Below are positions 11,454 through 22,970 of a stretch of DNA of 51,497 nt, piece by piece. The notes beneath the pieces were generated by a model. The model was not told where the DNA came from. It searched no databases and was given only the letters and a program-made list of their open reading frames with translations. Where the stretch lies: NCBI GenBank assembly GCA_030770425.1, contig JASJFT010000278.1, forward strand, positions 1-51,497, in the 5' to 3' direction. Origin of the DNA: Darksidea phi. Its lineage: Eukaryota > Ascomycota > Dothideomycetes > Pleosporales > Lentitheciaceae. The position numbers and the translations under genes are program-made. Numbering within the stretch: the first letter of the stretch is position 1; each line of letters begins with the position of its first letter.

Positions 11454-12063
11454 CTCAAGAGCGATGTTACGCGCAGTCCCCGCGTCCTTAGAGCACAATA
11501 GAAACCAGTGCGTAGATATTTCAGTTTGGTTTCAAAGATGGAAGAGGGGCAGCGGAAATTTCGACTCCTATGGGGCCGAAATCAGCCTGACTGGGAGATG
11601 ACATCCCCTGCGGCCCTGCGCATGCATGTGCCAATGCAGAGCTTGCAAGGCTACATTCGTCGGCGCCTGTGGCAGGTAAGAACTCAGCAGACAGGCCCCA
11701 CACACCAATGACGAGCGTTCGGTCAACCCTTTTCGCCTCGTACTGCTTATTGTGGCTTATCTGGTCACTTCTATCTATCGGCCCCTCCGGCCCCAACCCG
11801 GGTTGCCCCACCTTTCAATAAGGATATCTGCGAATCGCACGGCTCGCGCATGCATACGGCTGCCTTGCTCGAATGAGCGAACACAGTTGCACACAAGTAC
11901 GCGCAAGGTTTCGACAGGGGGATGCGAGCTGATTTTCTTGGCATGGGAATACCTCTGGCGACAGGCTGTGACAACCCGAACCGTTCACCACGAAGCTTGC
12001 GCTTCAATCCTCGTTCTACCTTTTGGTGTGCTCATACTTCCAACTCGCTGATTTATTCACGAT
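11454..12063. promoter_or_regulatory. Bidirectional promoter between STAND-like and AAA genes
   Basis: These 610 bases separate two divergent ATGs (11453 minus, 12064 plus). The region has normal base composition with no RIP signature and contains only shadow frames. Divergent fungal genes with spacing like this often share regulation. No specific operator could be identified by eye. Confidence 0.5.
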
Positions 12064-15011
12064 ATGGGTGGGAAGAAGCAAGACAAGGTAGCACCCACTG
12101 TGGGGGCTAGCGACAGTTACAAGGCTGAGCAAGGCCAAGGTGAGGCGGCCGAAGAACTAAGTAAGTCGAATGCCAGAGGTCTTCAGACTACGGCTGGACG
12201 ATCAAAGATATTTGCGTCTAACGTGCGGAATAGAAGAACACACGCAGATGAATGGGGGAAAGCTCCCCGTGGCCGACGGCCCGCTTTCGCTTCAAAACGG
12301 AAGCGGGGTGGCCGATACCACAGCCGGACACAACAGCGCAAGCCCAGCGAGTCGGATTCGATACCAGATCCTCTATAAGGACATAGAGGGCGCTGTACTC
12401 GAAAAGTCGCCGTATCAACTGTCGAAACCCATCCTCAAAGCTGATCCAGAAGACGATCTCGATCAGGATGAGCATGTATCCATCAAACCGGTATTAGACA
12501 TAATCACAAGCGTTACAATTAGAGATGTGGTGGCGACAGAGACGATCGGGACCAAAGCGGCCGCTGCGAAAGCTGCTATCAAGCTTCAGACGCAAGATGG
12601 CGATGCGGGCAAGGACGGCAAAGATGCCAATCCGAACGACTCCAAGAAGACTTTCAAGATCCGTTCAGTTGATACATCCCACATGGTCATCCGCTCGAAG
12701 CCTCTCATTGAAGCTATACGTGCCGTCGTGACCTACTATCCACGTCAGTCACTTGCTGGAGAAACCATCACTGTATACGAGCCTTACTACATGCTGCTCC
12801 AGTATCAAAAGGAGATAAAGGCCCATGTCGAGGCCAAACAGGGGGAAGAGAATGCGAGCGAGCAAGGTCTCTATGACTTCCAAGTGCTTCAAACTTATTT
12901 GGATACTACGTGGAAGAAGAAGCTCGAGCGAGAAGTTGAACGATATTTTGAAACTCCAGCAACTGCAACTTTTGAGATGCTTTGGCGACTATTCAGACCT
13001 GGAACGCGCGTTATAACTGAGGACGAGTTCGAGACTCCTCGCAAAGAGCTCGGTGGTTATGTAGTCCGATTTATCGAAGAATTCAGTAAAGATACCGCCG
13101 ATCACCACTTTGTTGTGTCTCTATGGTATTTGACCAATGACGGTAGGTTTTGGCACCTTTACTTTCGCTGGGACACCACCAACACTGACAGGGGACATAA
13201 TCGATCGCTCTCCACATTCGGCAATTATCAGAGCATACGAAGGGGCGCGCGAGATCAGAGCTCTGCCTGTCTACCCGCTGGAAATCGTGGACGGCGACCG
13301 TTGTGTTCAGCTCAATCCCAAATTGGAAGCAAAACTCATTGCACGAGGCCGCCGAGTTTGGAAGGTAATGAAGACTTATTTCGAGAAACGGCTCTTCGAA
13401 GTGACGTACAAGGGTCCAATTCTCGCTTCGAAAGAAGACGTATGTACTTCTCTAAAGCCTTTGTAGGCCTTGCTAACAAGTATAGTATTCCGGAAGGGCG
13501 ATCATTGACCCTTCGTCTTACTATCGTCATACATCTTCACCGCCAATGCGATGGATTTTTGACGATGATACAGAATATACACATAACTGTATCTGGATGG
13601 ATGAGCCGATCGGATCAAAGAAGAGGCCTCCTTACGCGAAATTCATGAACATCACGCCTCAATTCCTGAAACAAATTGAACTAGAAGATGAACAATTCTT
13701 CTTGCTTGGTCGAGGCCTAGGAGGGTTCACTTTGAAGACGCGACAGTGGCGTAAGTCCCCGTTCCTTGACTAAAATCTCCGGACCTTAGCCGACTACGCT
13801 CACGTTGCGCATATGGCTTGTTGACTCAGTCGTAGGTATGCTTGACATCGCACACGTGGACGATGAGAAGAAACCAGAAATCTCTGGCAATCTTCAGATT
13901 CCGGAAGACCGCCTGAAGATGATCAAAGCCCTTACCGATAAATCACGTGAAGGATCGAAGGGTTGGAGCGCAGACTTTGTCCAGAACAAGGGCGAAGGGC
14001 AGATCTTCCTTTTGCACGGCCCTTCGGGAGTGGGCAAGACGTACACCGCAGAGTGCATTGCTGAGTTAACCGGTAGGTCTCTGCCCAGAGATGACACTGC
14101 TCGCAGCGGGACTAACCATTCTCAAAGATCGCCCGTTGCTGTCTCTCACCTGTGCCAACATCGGTATGCCCACGATCCACCTTACTTGAAGGAAGCACCT
14201 AATCTGACACATGCAATAGGCACGGATGAGACACAGATGGAAATGGAACTTTCCAAATGGTTCACATTATCGGAACAATGGCAAGCGATCATGCTCATAG
14301 ACGAGGCTGATGTATACTTCGAGAGACGCGCAAGTGGGCAGCTTCAAAGGAATAGCCTTGTCTCAGCCTTCCTTCGTGCGATGGAGTACTATCATGGCAT
14401 CCTTTTCCTGACCGTATGGACCCCACAGCTGCATCGTCAACCCTCATACTGATCGTCTCTTCTAGACAAATCGCCTCGGTCACATCGACGATGCCATTCT
14501 CAGTCGTATACATATCATCATCGAATACCAGGAGCTGTCCGATCCCGATAGAGAGAAGATCTGGCAGCAATTTTTCGCAAAGCTACGACGGGAACGACCG
14601 AATTTTGTGCTTGATGACTATATCGAATCGTACATCGAGAATGACCAACACATCCGAAAACTTCAATGGAATGGCAGGGAAATAAGAAACGGTGCGTACT
14701 ACTCTATTACCACATCTCCCCTGTGCTATATCAAGCTGACTCAGTCCTGCAATCCAGCATTCCAAACTGCCGTAGCACTCGCAGAGCACGAAGGCAGAAC
14801 CGCAGAAAAGGAGCGGATTATCGTCAAAAAGCAGCATCTTGAGCAAGTAGTCAAGATGTCAGCGGCATTCAAGGACTACATGGTGAAGTGGAAAGGTGAT
14901 GCTGCGAGGCGCGCGTATATGGATGGTGCGCGCATGGATCCGGGAGTGCGTCAGCTTGCAAAGGAGAAGAAGGAGAAGTTTGACAGGCTTCGCCAGATGT
15001 CGAAGGATTGA
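12064..15011 (+). CDS. AAA+ ATPase of the large fungal family, nine exons
   Basis: Exons 12064-12160, 12234-13142, 13192-13439, 13486-13750, 13830-14072, 14128-14163, 14220-14413, 14466-14691 and 14758-15011 splice in phase to 823 aa. Walker A GPSGVGKT is at 570-577 and Walker B IDEAD at 626-630. A sensor-1-like TTNR is assembled across intron 7. GREIRNAFQ spans the last intron and is the usual sensor-2 region. The roughly 500-residue N-terminal region (e.g. ALPVYPLEIVD, RAIIDPSSYY) matches the conserved domain preceding AAA in this fungal family (DUF7025-type, from memory). The C-terminus is basic and coiled-coil-like. Exon 6 is only 36 nt. The intron 13751-13829 was chosen because it alone restores frame. 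Cellular role is unknown; relatives are assumed to remodel proteins. Confidence 0.85.
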
Positions 15012-15130
15012 GGCCGAACGAGTAGGCTCGAATTTCTCTTCATGGCGCTGTTGATTATATTGATGGACATTCAAAAGGTCTTTAGTCAATACTGTGCAAT
15101 GAGAGTTGAAGCAGGTATAAAGAAATGGAA
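15012..15130. other. 3' flank of the AAA gene
   Basis: Normal-composition 3' untranslated-like sequence that passes abruptly into the A+T-rich RIP block at about 15.13 kb. Confidence 0.4.
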
Positions 15131-16390
15131 GTTATTTTACGCTTGACTATCTATCTAGCGTGTCCATCAATTAAGTAAATCAAATATTTACTTTTTACTT
15201 TACTTAATTAATAAGAAGTCTTTACTTTAATATACTTTACGATTATTCGACGTATATATCTTTATATAGACTCTATATAAGAGTTAAGAGTATATTACTT
15301 AAAGTATTAAATAAATTAAGATAAAGTTAATAAATTCTATTATTATAATAATTTTTAAGAAAAAAGATATTATTTAATATAATTATTTCTTTTTTTAATT
15401 TAAATTTATATAATAAAAGTCTCTTTATAAGATTTATATAAAATATAATAAAAATTTATATATAATAGAGATATTATATCTATATCTTATATATATTAAT
15501 ATTAACTAGATAATATTTCGAATATTAAGATAATTAGAAGATTAATAATATTAGTATTCTACTTATATCTATCTTTTATATCTAGTTAGTTTTTTTATAT
15601 TAATATTTATTAACTATATATCTTTACTAATAATTATTTATTTAATTCTTTAGTAGAAAAAACTAGAATAAAATAAACTATTCGAGTATAATACTTTAAA
15701 TCTTTTAAATATATTATATAAGATAATTATTTAAGCTTTTAAAGAAGAAATATTCTTAATATAAAATATATACTTATTTTAATTTTTTTTATATTAACTA
15801 GTTTATTATCTTAGTTTATATCTTTTAATTTTAGTAATTCCTCTCTTTTATATTCTATTCTCTTTCTTTAAACTATATATTAAGATTTATATTAAATAAA
15901 ATTTATATTAATTATCTACTAGTTAATATTAAATATTCTATTCTTTTTATATATAGTTATATAATATAGCTTTTTCTTAAAAAAAAACCTAATTTATTAT
16001 TATAATAAATTTAGGGTATAATAATATTATTTATAAGATTAAAATAATTAATCCTTTAAAAAATAATAATATTATCTTATTTTTATTTAATATTATAATA
16101 ATTATAAGAGGGTTTTAATTAAGTATTAAAGACTTAGATAAGTAGAAAAATATTAAATTAAAGCTCGTTATTTAACTATAGCTAGCTACTATAATTAGTA
16201 GAGAAGTAGTAGTAATTATAGTAAATAGAAAGAAAGTTATAATTAAATCTAGAATATAAAATATAATTTAGATAATCTTATTATAACTTTACTATAATCT
16301 TACTATTAACTATCTATTATATATAATATATAAAAGTTTATACTTAAAATATAATTATATAGTCTTTCTTTTAAAGGTTTATTTATATTA
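15130..16390. repeat. RIP-mutated AT-rich block, source element unrecognisable
   Basis: About 1.26 kb of TpA-rich sequence, largely devoid of CpA and TpG, with no open frame. This is the composition produced by RIP on repeated DNA. I could not recognise a transposase, reverse transcriptase or terminal repeats in it. The transition back to normal composition is at about 16390 (near acgcgtagcgtcgg). Confidence 0.75.
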
Positions 16391-17129
16391 TAACGCGTAG
16401 CGTCGGGGACGGAATAAGCTCTACTTTTTATCTTTAGCCGAGAGTCGCCGAGGGCTTGGCTAGGTTCAGGTAAGATTTTAGATAGGTTCAGAACTTCCGT
16501 TTTGACCACAGAAAGCGATGCAACAGCGCCCAGTTGCCGCAGCCGACAAGGCGACGGAGGTGAGTGGCAATATGTGGCTCCATGATCAAGCCAACTGCAG
16601 CTGCAGAAGGAGCGTAATCTGGCATTTAAAACTGGGGAAATTAAGGACCATGCGATAGTTGCAGAGGTCTGGGCCCCTGTGGGCGGCAATCATAATCTGG
16701 ACGACGCTGTGATCATCTCTTGTTGAGGATTACTGTGAGTGGCGCTGCAAATCGGATCGGCAGAGCGGAAGCGCGAAATGGATAGAAAAATGCACGTTTT
16801 TGGCTTAATGCAGTTGGTTTTCTGCCTGCAGGCGTGCCTGTAAGCCTGCAGGCGTGCCTGTAAGCCTGCAGGCGTGCCTGTAAGCCTGCCCAGGCCTGCA
16901 TATTTCCACCTCACCGGTCAAAAACCCACCAAGCTTCAATGGTCGATCACAAATTGAAGCGGCACTGCTGCCTAGAGGCCATCGGCGATAAAACTCGCCA
17001 GATCACCCTCCCCTTCTATAATGAAACGCCGCTCAAACCAACAACTCCGACAATACCGCAAACCAAGCGGCTGTTCTCATTATTGACTCTCGTCGGCTGA
17101 CAGTCTACGCTACCTTGGTAGACGAAGAT
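16391..17129. other. Intergenic region upstream of the large unknown gene
   Basis: Normal composition. It contains a 20-bp tandem repeat at 16830-16889. An ATG at 16939 opens a 53-codon frame to TGA 17098-17100. The frame of the downstream gene is itself open back to 17025, so the true 5' exon could lie here, but no consistent splice pair was found. Confidence 0.4.
16830..16889. repeat. Three tandem copies of a 20-bp unit
   Basis: The unit aggcgtgcctgtaagcctgc is repeated three times without error, followed by a partial copy (ccaggcctgc). Within the unit, cctgcaggcg and aggcttacaggc-type inverse symmetry makes it partly palindromic. It lies about 440 bp from the edge of the RIP block and is not RIP-mutated. 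Confidence 0.95.
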
Positions 17130-19532
17130 ATGAATGCCAGTGTCGCCTCGTTGAACCTTTTCTCCGCCGTCACGAACGCGATCGAGCCGGGCGGTTTGGT
17201 CGCGAAATCAACACTGGACTTGGTGCGCTAGCTGGCTCGAGAAGGCATTGATGAAGCTCTGTTTGAAAAATGCGCCGCACTAGCCCGAGGCCGCGTTTAT
17301 CCCAATCAGTTTGGGGCTTCGATCCGCCAAAAGATCCGCGATTCGGATGGACGGAAGCTAAAGATGCCAAATTTTCCTCTTCAACTAGTTCGCGCGGGAT
17401 CTCTGGGCAGAATGATTGGCCTGGACGATGACTTCTGCTACGTTGTTACGACTACGGCAGCGCTGTTTGCATTTCGAAATTCCGAATGGATCGCAGACAC
17501 CATTTCCGCCATGATTCTGGATCAAGGCGGCCACGAGAATGGCGTCCAATTCCGATACAGCATTCAACAGGCGCCTATCAAAGGAGTCATCAAGAAAATT
17601 GTCGAAAGCGTTTTTTTAAATGTCGTCAATGCTGGGGATGATCTGGGCGGTCTGCCCCATGAATTCTCGGCACAGACTCCCCGTTTGCTCTCGGATACCG
17701 TCTTCTCCGCCACGGCCATGGCGATTTTCCGATCGAATTCAGATCTGTTGGTGGAATCGCCTCATTTCTTCGGGGACTTAACAGCTTGGATTCTTGCTCA
17801 CTTCCACGGCGAATTCAAAGTCTCCGTGGGACGCCAAGTCAAATACCAGAAGAAGCTTGGCCCGGGGACCAATACGCTTCACTATTTGATTGATAGAGAG
17901 TGCGATGAATTGGAGTGCACCCAGTGTACCCTCAGGCTTGGGGAGATTATCGGAGATGGCACCTCCGTATTTGTTCAGAGCGATGTTTCGGAGACGGCAC
18001 ACTATCGCGCGAGACCCCAGTCTTATCTTCGCCATCCTTTCTACAGCCCTGGGCCAGCAACCTACGTCCCGCTTGAAAACTTCTGGGGAACTCGAAGCCA
18101 TCAACCCATATTTGTCAACAAATCACATCAGACAACAGCGATGGCGAACGCTCGGCAAGTAACGGAATGGATTCTGGGGCTCGAGCTCCACGTTCCCATT
18201 CCCAGTGGATCGACGCAGGGCATAATCTTCAAAACAACCTTTCAACAACCTCCGAAAAAATCAGAAACCGACAAGCTGACGATTGGGTCACTTCTTCGAG
18301 TGCATCCTAGCCTCTGCCAAGGGCGCCGTGCTCAGCTCTCTAAACCCGCCGGCGTCATTTTCGAACCAAAGGGCTTGGATAATGCTTTGTCTCAGATCCC
18401 GAGGCATTATTCGCAGCCATTCAAGCCGGAACCCGTCTTCGCCTGTTTTCCCGCTATGGTAGATTGGCTCGTGGGGTTGAGGGAAGAATGTTTATGTGTC
18501 GACTGTAGCCGGGATGATGAAGAAATTTTCCGAGAGCTCAAGAAGGGCTGCCTGAAACACTGGGCTTGCCTTGAGGTCTTCAGTCTCATCGGTCACGCCA
18601 TTGCCGAGGGGTTTGGGGCCGATGATGTCTCCGGCGGAGGGAGTCAAGAGATGATGGCGAAAGAGGTTATGTTCCTCCTCGTCGACCTCCTTGTGCAGGA
18701 AGAGGTCAAGTGGAATCGATGGTTTGAAGTCGCTGCGATGTACACCACCGGCTGCGATACTATCTGCCGTGACAGCCCAGGAGGTCGGGGCTTGACTGAA
18801 CTTGCAGCGTTCCAGTACGGCGGTCTTTCGGTTGTGGCTTCATGGCTCAAAGTGGATCAAAGACTTCAGATTCCAAGCTGTTTCAGCTTTCAATGCGCCA
18901 CCGCCTCGATTGCTGGAATGTCGAACAACACCGGGTACCTCCATTGCGAGGGGCGTTACGCTTCGTCAGCTCCTCCACCAAAACCGGCTAAGGGGGCTTG
19001 GAAGTGGTCCGAAACTCTGGAAGATGATGAGACTCCGGCCACAGTGAAGTCCGTTATTTTTCGGACCGAAGTCTCGTCGTATCGCCTAGCTCTTCTCGTA
19101 GAAACGCCGTCAACTGACTCAACTCAAGTTGTTCGACACTTCGATCCGTCCATGGCGCTCGTGGGTCTCTGCCATGCCAAATGGGCAACCTGCAACTGCA
19201 CCGAAGGCGATACCCTAGAAGTATCTAGCACGAAGGAAGCCCTCCGGGTTTCCACTTTCGAGATGATACTCAAAGACTGGGACCCTCTCCACAGGAGCGG
19301 TATGGAGGCTTCAAAAGCATTACGCAGCTATCTGAAGATCAACATAGCCCTAAGCCTGTGCAATATGGGCAGCGTTCTTCGGACAAAGGGTTGCTGCGAG
19401 AAATGTGCTGCTCGTGCCGTTTCAGAGTTACCTTGCCCCGAATACCTCGCCGATTGTGGCATACCGTTGAGAATTATCACCGCGGTCATTGGAATTGATG
19501 ATGCGGACAGGCTCCTAGGCCCTCCCATGTGA
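17130..19532 (+). pseudogene. Large unknown fungal protein frame with one in-frame TAG
   Basis: One uninterrupted frame runs from ATG 17130 to TGA 19532 (800 codons) except for a single TAG at 17229-17231. Downstream of it, the longest ATG-initiated form starts at 17364 (722 aa), intronless. Both sides of the TAG have coding character: upstream ASVASLNLFSAVTNAIEPGG, downstream ALFEKCAALARGRVYPNQFG. The product has no domain I recognise. It has cysteine pairs around CVDCSRDD, near CNC, and CCEKCAARA near the C-terminus, which might bind metal. It has no signal peptide and no clear membrane segments. CAG to TAG is the classic RIP change (CpA to TpA), and a RIP block lies about 0.8 kb away. Alternatives are use of ATG 17364, stop readthrough, or an undetected 5' exon. 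Confidence 0.7.
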
Positions 19533-19741
19533 ACTTGGGCTGATGGGTCATAGCAGCTCAAGCTAGGAAATGGTCGACCGGATCGTGGTTTAGAGATCGC
19601 AAAATTGCAAGATGGATAGGGCCCTAGTATTATATTACTTGTCAGTTTGAGAAAGGCCGCTGCTAGGCTTACACCCCCTGAGCCGAAGTTAAAACTGCTT
19701 GAATTACATATTAGCGAACGACATTATCGACTATGGACTTA

Positions 19742-20661
19742 TTACACCGAGTTCACCATCATAAACATCGAATTCAAGACCGTAAGGCTAATGCACTTCG
19801 AGATATACCTTTTAACATACTTCGTACTAGTTTTCTGAGTGCCCCGAGCCCTCGGTTTGCGTGGCTGCTTGTCCTTCGAACCTGTCGGCCGACCGCGACG
19901 CATTGCAGTGCCAGCAACTTGCGCAGAGCTTAAAGTCGCGCTGTTTTGAGTGATGTTTTGAGTACCAGAAGCGCTCGATTGCGCAGCTCGCGAAGTAGGC
20001 GCATTCGCAGCATCTCCGCTGGCATTTTGAGTGGCCGGGACACCTTGAGCGATAGTAGGGCTGCTAGCAGCACCTCCTTCTTTATGATTCAGCTTATTCA
20101 GCAGCTCCTCATTAATATCTTCATCACCCCAAGTGTTTATAATGGCCGTGAAGGCCGCGGACGTCGTCGCAATGGCTATGGCGGTCGCGGAGGTCGCGGA
20201 GGTCATGATCTGAGGCGTTGATCGAGCCTGCTTGGTGGTTAGCTGGTGAACTTGCGATAATTATACTTACTTACCACTGGGAATGCGCCTCCTACCTGGC
20301 CAGGCCGCTGAGACTGCTGAATTCTGATATCTTCAAGCTCCCACTGCGATAGATCGCGCCTAGTGGAGTGATCTTTACGTTTGCGACCTCGTACATTCAT
20401 CACAACATGTGGCGCGATTACTGGCTCTAGTAGCGGTGGAGGAGTGGGAATTCGCAGGATGTCGGTCTCGCTGATGTACTTCATGAAAACTCCTTTAGTC
20501 TCGAGCAGAGTTTTATAACGCGGGTCTTGATACGGTACACTCCTCTCCTCTCTCGGCTTCTGATCGCTGGGTGTGGTGGAGCTCGCTGCGAGAGAACCCG
20601 AATCCGATTGTTTGCGCCGAAGGGAAGGCGTCGACTTCCTTCTTGCAAGTAGATGGCTCAT
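19742..20661 (-). CDS. AT-hook-containing protein, two exons, 5' end unresolved
   Basis: Minus-strand exons 20661-20275 and 20209-19742 (65-bp intron with gtaagt donor) give 284 aa from the ATG at 20661. The frame continues upstream without a stop to about 20740, reading PIDPIDYWRREHAWPNEYFE, after a good acceptor (ttggcag). The true protein is therefore probably longer, with an undetected first exon. This N-terminal part, with SLRRKQSDSG and SDQKPRE then DPRYKTLLETKG, resembles from memory the N-terminus of fungal DUF7924 proteins, but the long globular DUF7924 domain does not follow. Instead there is RIPTPPP, a basic NVRGRKRKDHS, and a C-terminal AT-hook-like MRRGRPTGSKDKQPRKPRA, which could bind the minor groove of AT-rich DNA. 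The Ala/Ser/Thr-rich middle is low complexity. Function is unknown. Confidence 0.6.
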
Positions 20662-20900
20662 TGTGTCCGGCTCAAAATATTCGTTAGGCCAAGCGTGTTC
20701 CCTCCGCCAATAATCAATAGGATCAATAGGCGCCTCGCTGCTGCCAAATTAAGCTATAACTTGTAACAGCACTTCAATCGTTCATTACTATATAGTTGGA
20801 CCACTTTACTGCTTGCAGCACTCCTGTGTTTAATCCGGAACACAATGTCTAGACTACATCTTCGCGCGATTGCTTCCACAATCTGTTCATTTGAGTCGCA

Positions 20901-22128
20901 CTAGAGGGTTTGGGGCTCAAGAGGGTCTTTGTCTTCGAAGTGGTACTTCCTCCTCTCAGCGGCGGGCCAGCTGGTGATATCAAAGGCATTCCCTCCAAGT
21001 GGTGGACCCGAATAGAATATGTTACGTTGTCTGCCATACTCTTTACTGAGAACTCTCCACTTCAGGTTGTTAGGCAGCGTTATTTGGGATGATATATTAC
21101 TTGCCTTCGTACCCCAACCCCAGCGATCAACACACTCTTTCCTCTTCCAATAGTTCGCCTTATCCTCGTTATCGAACCTTTGCACGAACTTCCCTTCGAT
21201 GCCATGGACGCCTTTGATTTCGATACCGTTGGCCTTAGCGTAGGAGACAATCTTGTACGGCCAGCAGACTTCTCTAGTATTTGATGATAGATATGGAATC
21301 GTCGTAGTTTGATCCAGACAATCACAAATGAAGTCTCCAAGAAGTGCGAGAACCAGACCCAGGTCCTTGACAGGGGAGTCCTTTTTCAGCAGCTTCGCCC
21401 GATCGAGAGCATTTAGTGTGGCTAAGATTGCGATACCAATCATTGCGACAGTGTCCTCCCAGCGCTGACCATCGTCAATCATGACCCAAGGACTTAGTTG
21501 TTGCGATTGAGTCCAGTGGGCGAAAGCTGACAAGCGTACCCAGAGCCCAACAGCAAGCTCATCGGCCGGGAATTGTCGCTTAGCCATGAGCGAGTTGATT
21601 CCTGTGAGCTGGTTCTCTACAACCTCCTGCATCCCATACCCGGTAAAGTCGTTCGAGACATACATACTGAAAATATCCTGGTCACGATTGGTAGATTCGA
21701 GGCTATACTTCGTGACGAGCTCGGCCGTAGCTTCAGAGATTACGTAGGGCCAATCCGGGAACTCCTCGGCGGGCTTGCCATCATACCGCTTCTCTTCTTC
21801 AGCGGTCGGTTGGATTTCCTTTCCTGTTTCGATATCTTCCGGGTCTACGCTGTACGATGGTTTGGGGTACGTTACATACTTTAGCTGTAGGGTTAACACC
21901 TCCTTGTGCATATAAGTGTCAGCATGTTGTAGAGCCATTCTACTTGCGAACACGCTTTTGTGTACTCACATGTGCTGACCCGCCAGTGAGGGCGGCTTCA
22001 GTGCTCTTCTCCCTGAATTCTGGTGGTACCAACGCGTTCTCTTGGTCGCGATTGGGTCTTTTTGCTGGCTTTGGTTCTCGCGAAGCGTTTGCATCGTCTT
22101 CTGCAAGCGCTCTCTTTCTCGTTGGCAT
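20901..22128 (-). CDS. Uncharacterised 380-aa protein, two exons
   Basis: Exon 1 runs 22128-21970 (basic N-terminus MPTRKRALAEDDANASREP, a possible nuclear signal). An 85-bp intron follows (donor gtgagt, acceptor ctacag), then exon 2 at 21884-20901. Phases agree, giving 380 aa. Skipping the intron would put the frame out of register. Features are acidic segments (DPEDIETG, PTAEEEKRYDG), a hydrophobic helix-like stretch around VAMIGIAILATLNAL, and a C-terminus rich in W, K and R. No domain is recognised. It lies upstream of, and on the same strand as, the AT-hook gene, with about 160 bp between its stop and that gene's open frame. It also abuts a dead pogo-like transposon on its 5' side. An alternative is that the two genes share a transcript, but no evidence was found. 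Confidence 0.62.
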
Positions 22129-22299
22129 TTTGACAATGTGACGGTAGGTGACCCTGAATTCTCGACAACGTAGCTCTGGATATGGGTTGAGGTCAGGAGA
22201 CGAGCCTGTTAAGTGTTCCAACGCGTCGACCGCGCGTTGAGTTGAGGCCGTGCGCCATTTCGGCCGAGACGTGACATCAGCTCAGCCGACCACACTAAA

Positions 22300-22970
22300 A
22301 CCTCGCTTAATTTTTTTAGCTCAGCCAACCACACCGAAGCTCAAACCACCACACAGCACCTTAACCTACCAACAATCTCTTCGCAACCCGATACTAATAT
22401 GTCTAAATAGCTATAGGCCTTAGTAAGTAATCTGAACGTATTCTCTAGCTATTCTGATCGCGTTCTAGGACGCCTATAAGGCGTATCTCACGCTCGGCTA
22501 CCTACCTTTTAGTGGTGAGGAATTTAAGACGGTAATAGAAAACTAAATTATAATAGATTCGTAGTTGAACGAAAGTTTCGTGGCCATTTCTCTCCAACGT
22601 GCTCAGCGCCGCGCGCGGTAAGCAGTCTATTCGCCATATCTCGCACAGCATCTAGAGAGGGCGCAAATCCTCGCGAATCTAGGTTGAGTATATATCCAAC
22701 AATCAGCTCCTCCTCTAGCTTAGAAAGCTTCTTTGATTTAGGCTGGCAATCGCGTCGCGCAGCGTTGATCGGGGGACGTTGAACGTTGAGGCAGCGCGAT
22801 TTTCGCTCTGAATCTGATTTCTATTGATAGCTGAGATGGCTAGGGAGATATCTGCTTCGTTGCAGGGCAATCGAATAGTAGTTGGTTGAGCCATGAGAGT
22901 TAATAGGTAACGCGTCGCGAAAAGTTGGTGAGGTTGGCCGCTCGCTTATATTGGCCGCTCGCTTATAAAA
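22300..22970 (-). mobile_element. Decayed pogo/Fot1-like DNA transposon fragment
   Basis: On the minus strand, from the ATG near 22894, the frame reads MAQPTTIRLPCNEADISLAI and then FNVPRSTLRDAIASLNQRS. This is the N-terminal helix-turn-helix style of pogo/Fot1 transposases. It continues as ELIVGYILNLDSRGFAPS and VRDMANRLLTARG after one in-frame stop, then fades with further stops near 22550. The DDE catalytic region is absent, so it is a truncated, dead copy. The left edge contains gccaaccacaccgaa and the right edge, on the reverse strand, gccaacctcaccaa: weak inverted similarity that may be the remains of terminal repeats. A 17-bp unit is duplicated at the right end. Confidence 0.65.
22935..22968. 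repeat. Tandem duplication of a 17-bp unit
   Basis: ttggccgctcgcttata occurs twice back to back at the presumed 5' end of the pogo-like remnant. It could be a duplicated transposase-binding site within a subterminal repeat. Confidence 0.9.

Noticed and set aside
11521..12051. Frames on both strands between the divergent genes
   Set aside because: No coding character; the region is better explained as promoter.
13751..13790. 40-bp intron ending at ccttag in the AAA gene
   Set aside because: It leads to a stop after about ten codons; the 79-bp intron ending at 13829 keeps phase and joins the conserved region.
16306..16689. 127-aa minus-strand ORF at the RIP border
   Set aside because: Spans the composition boundary and reads AT-rich repeat sequence; no domain.
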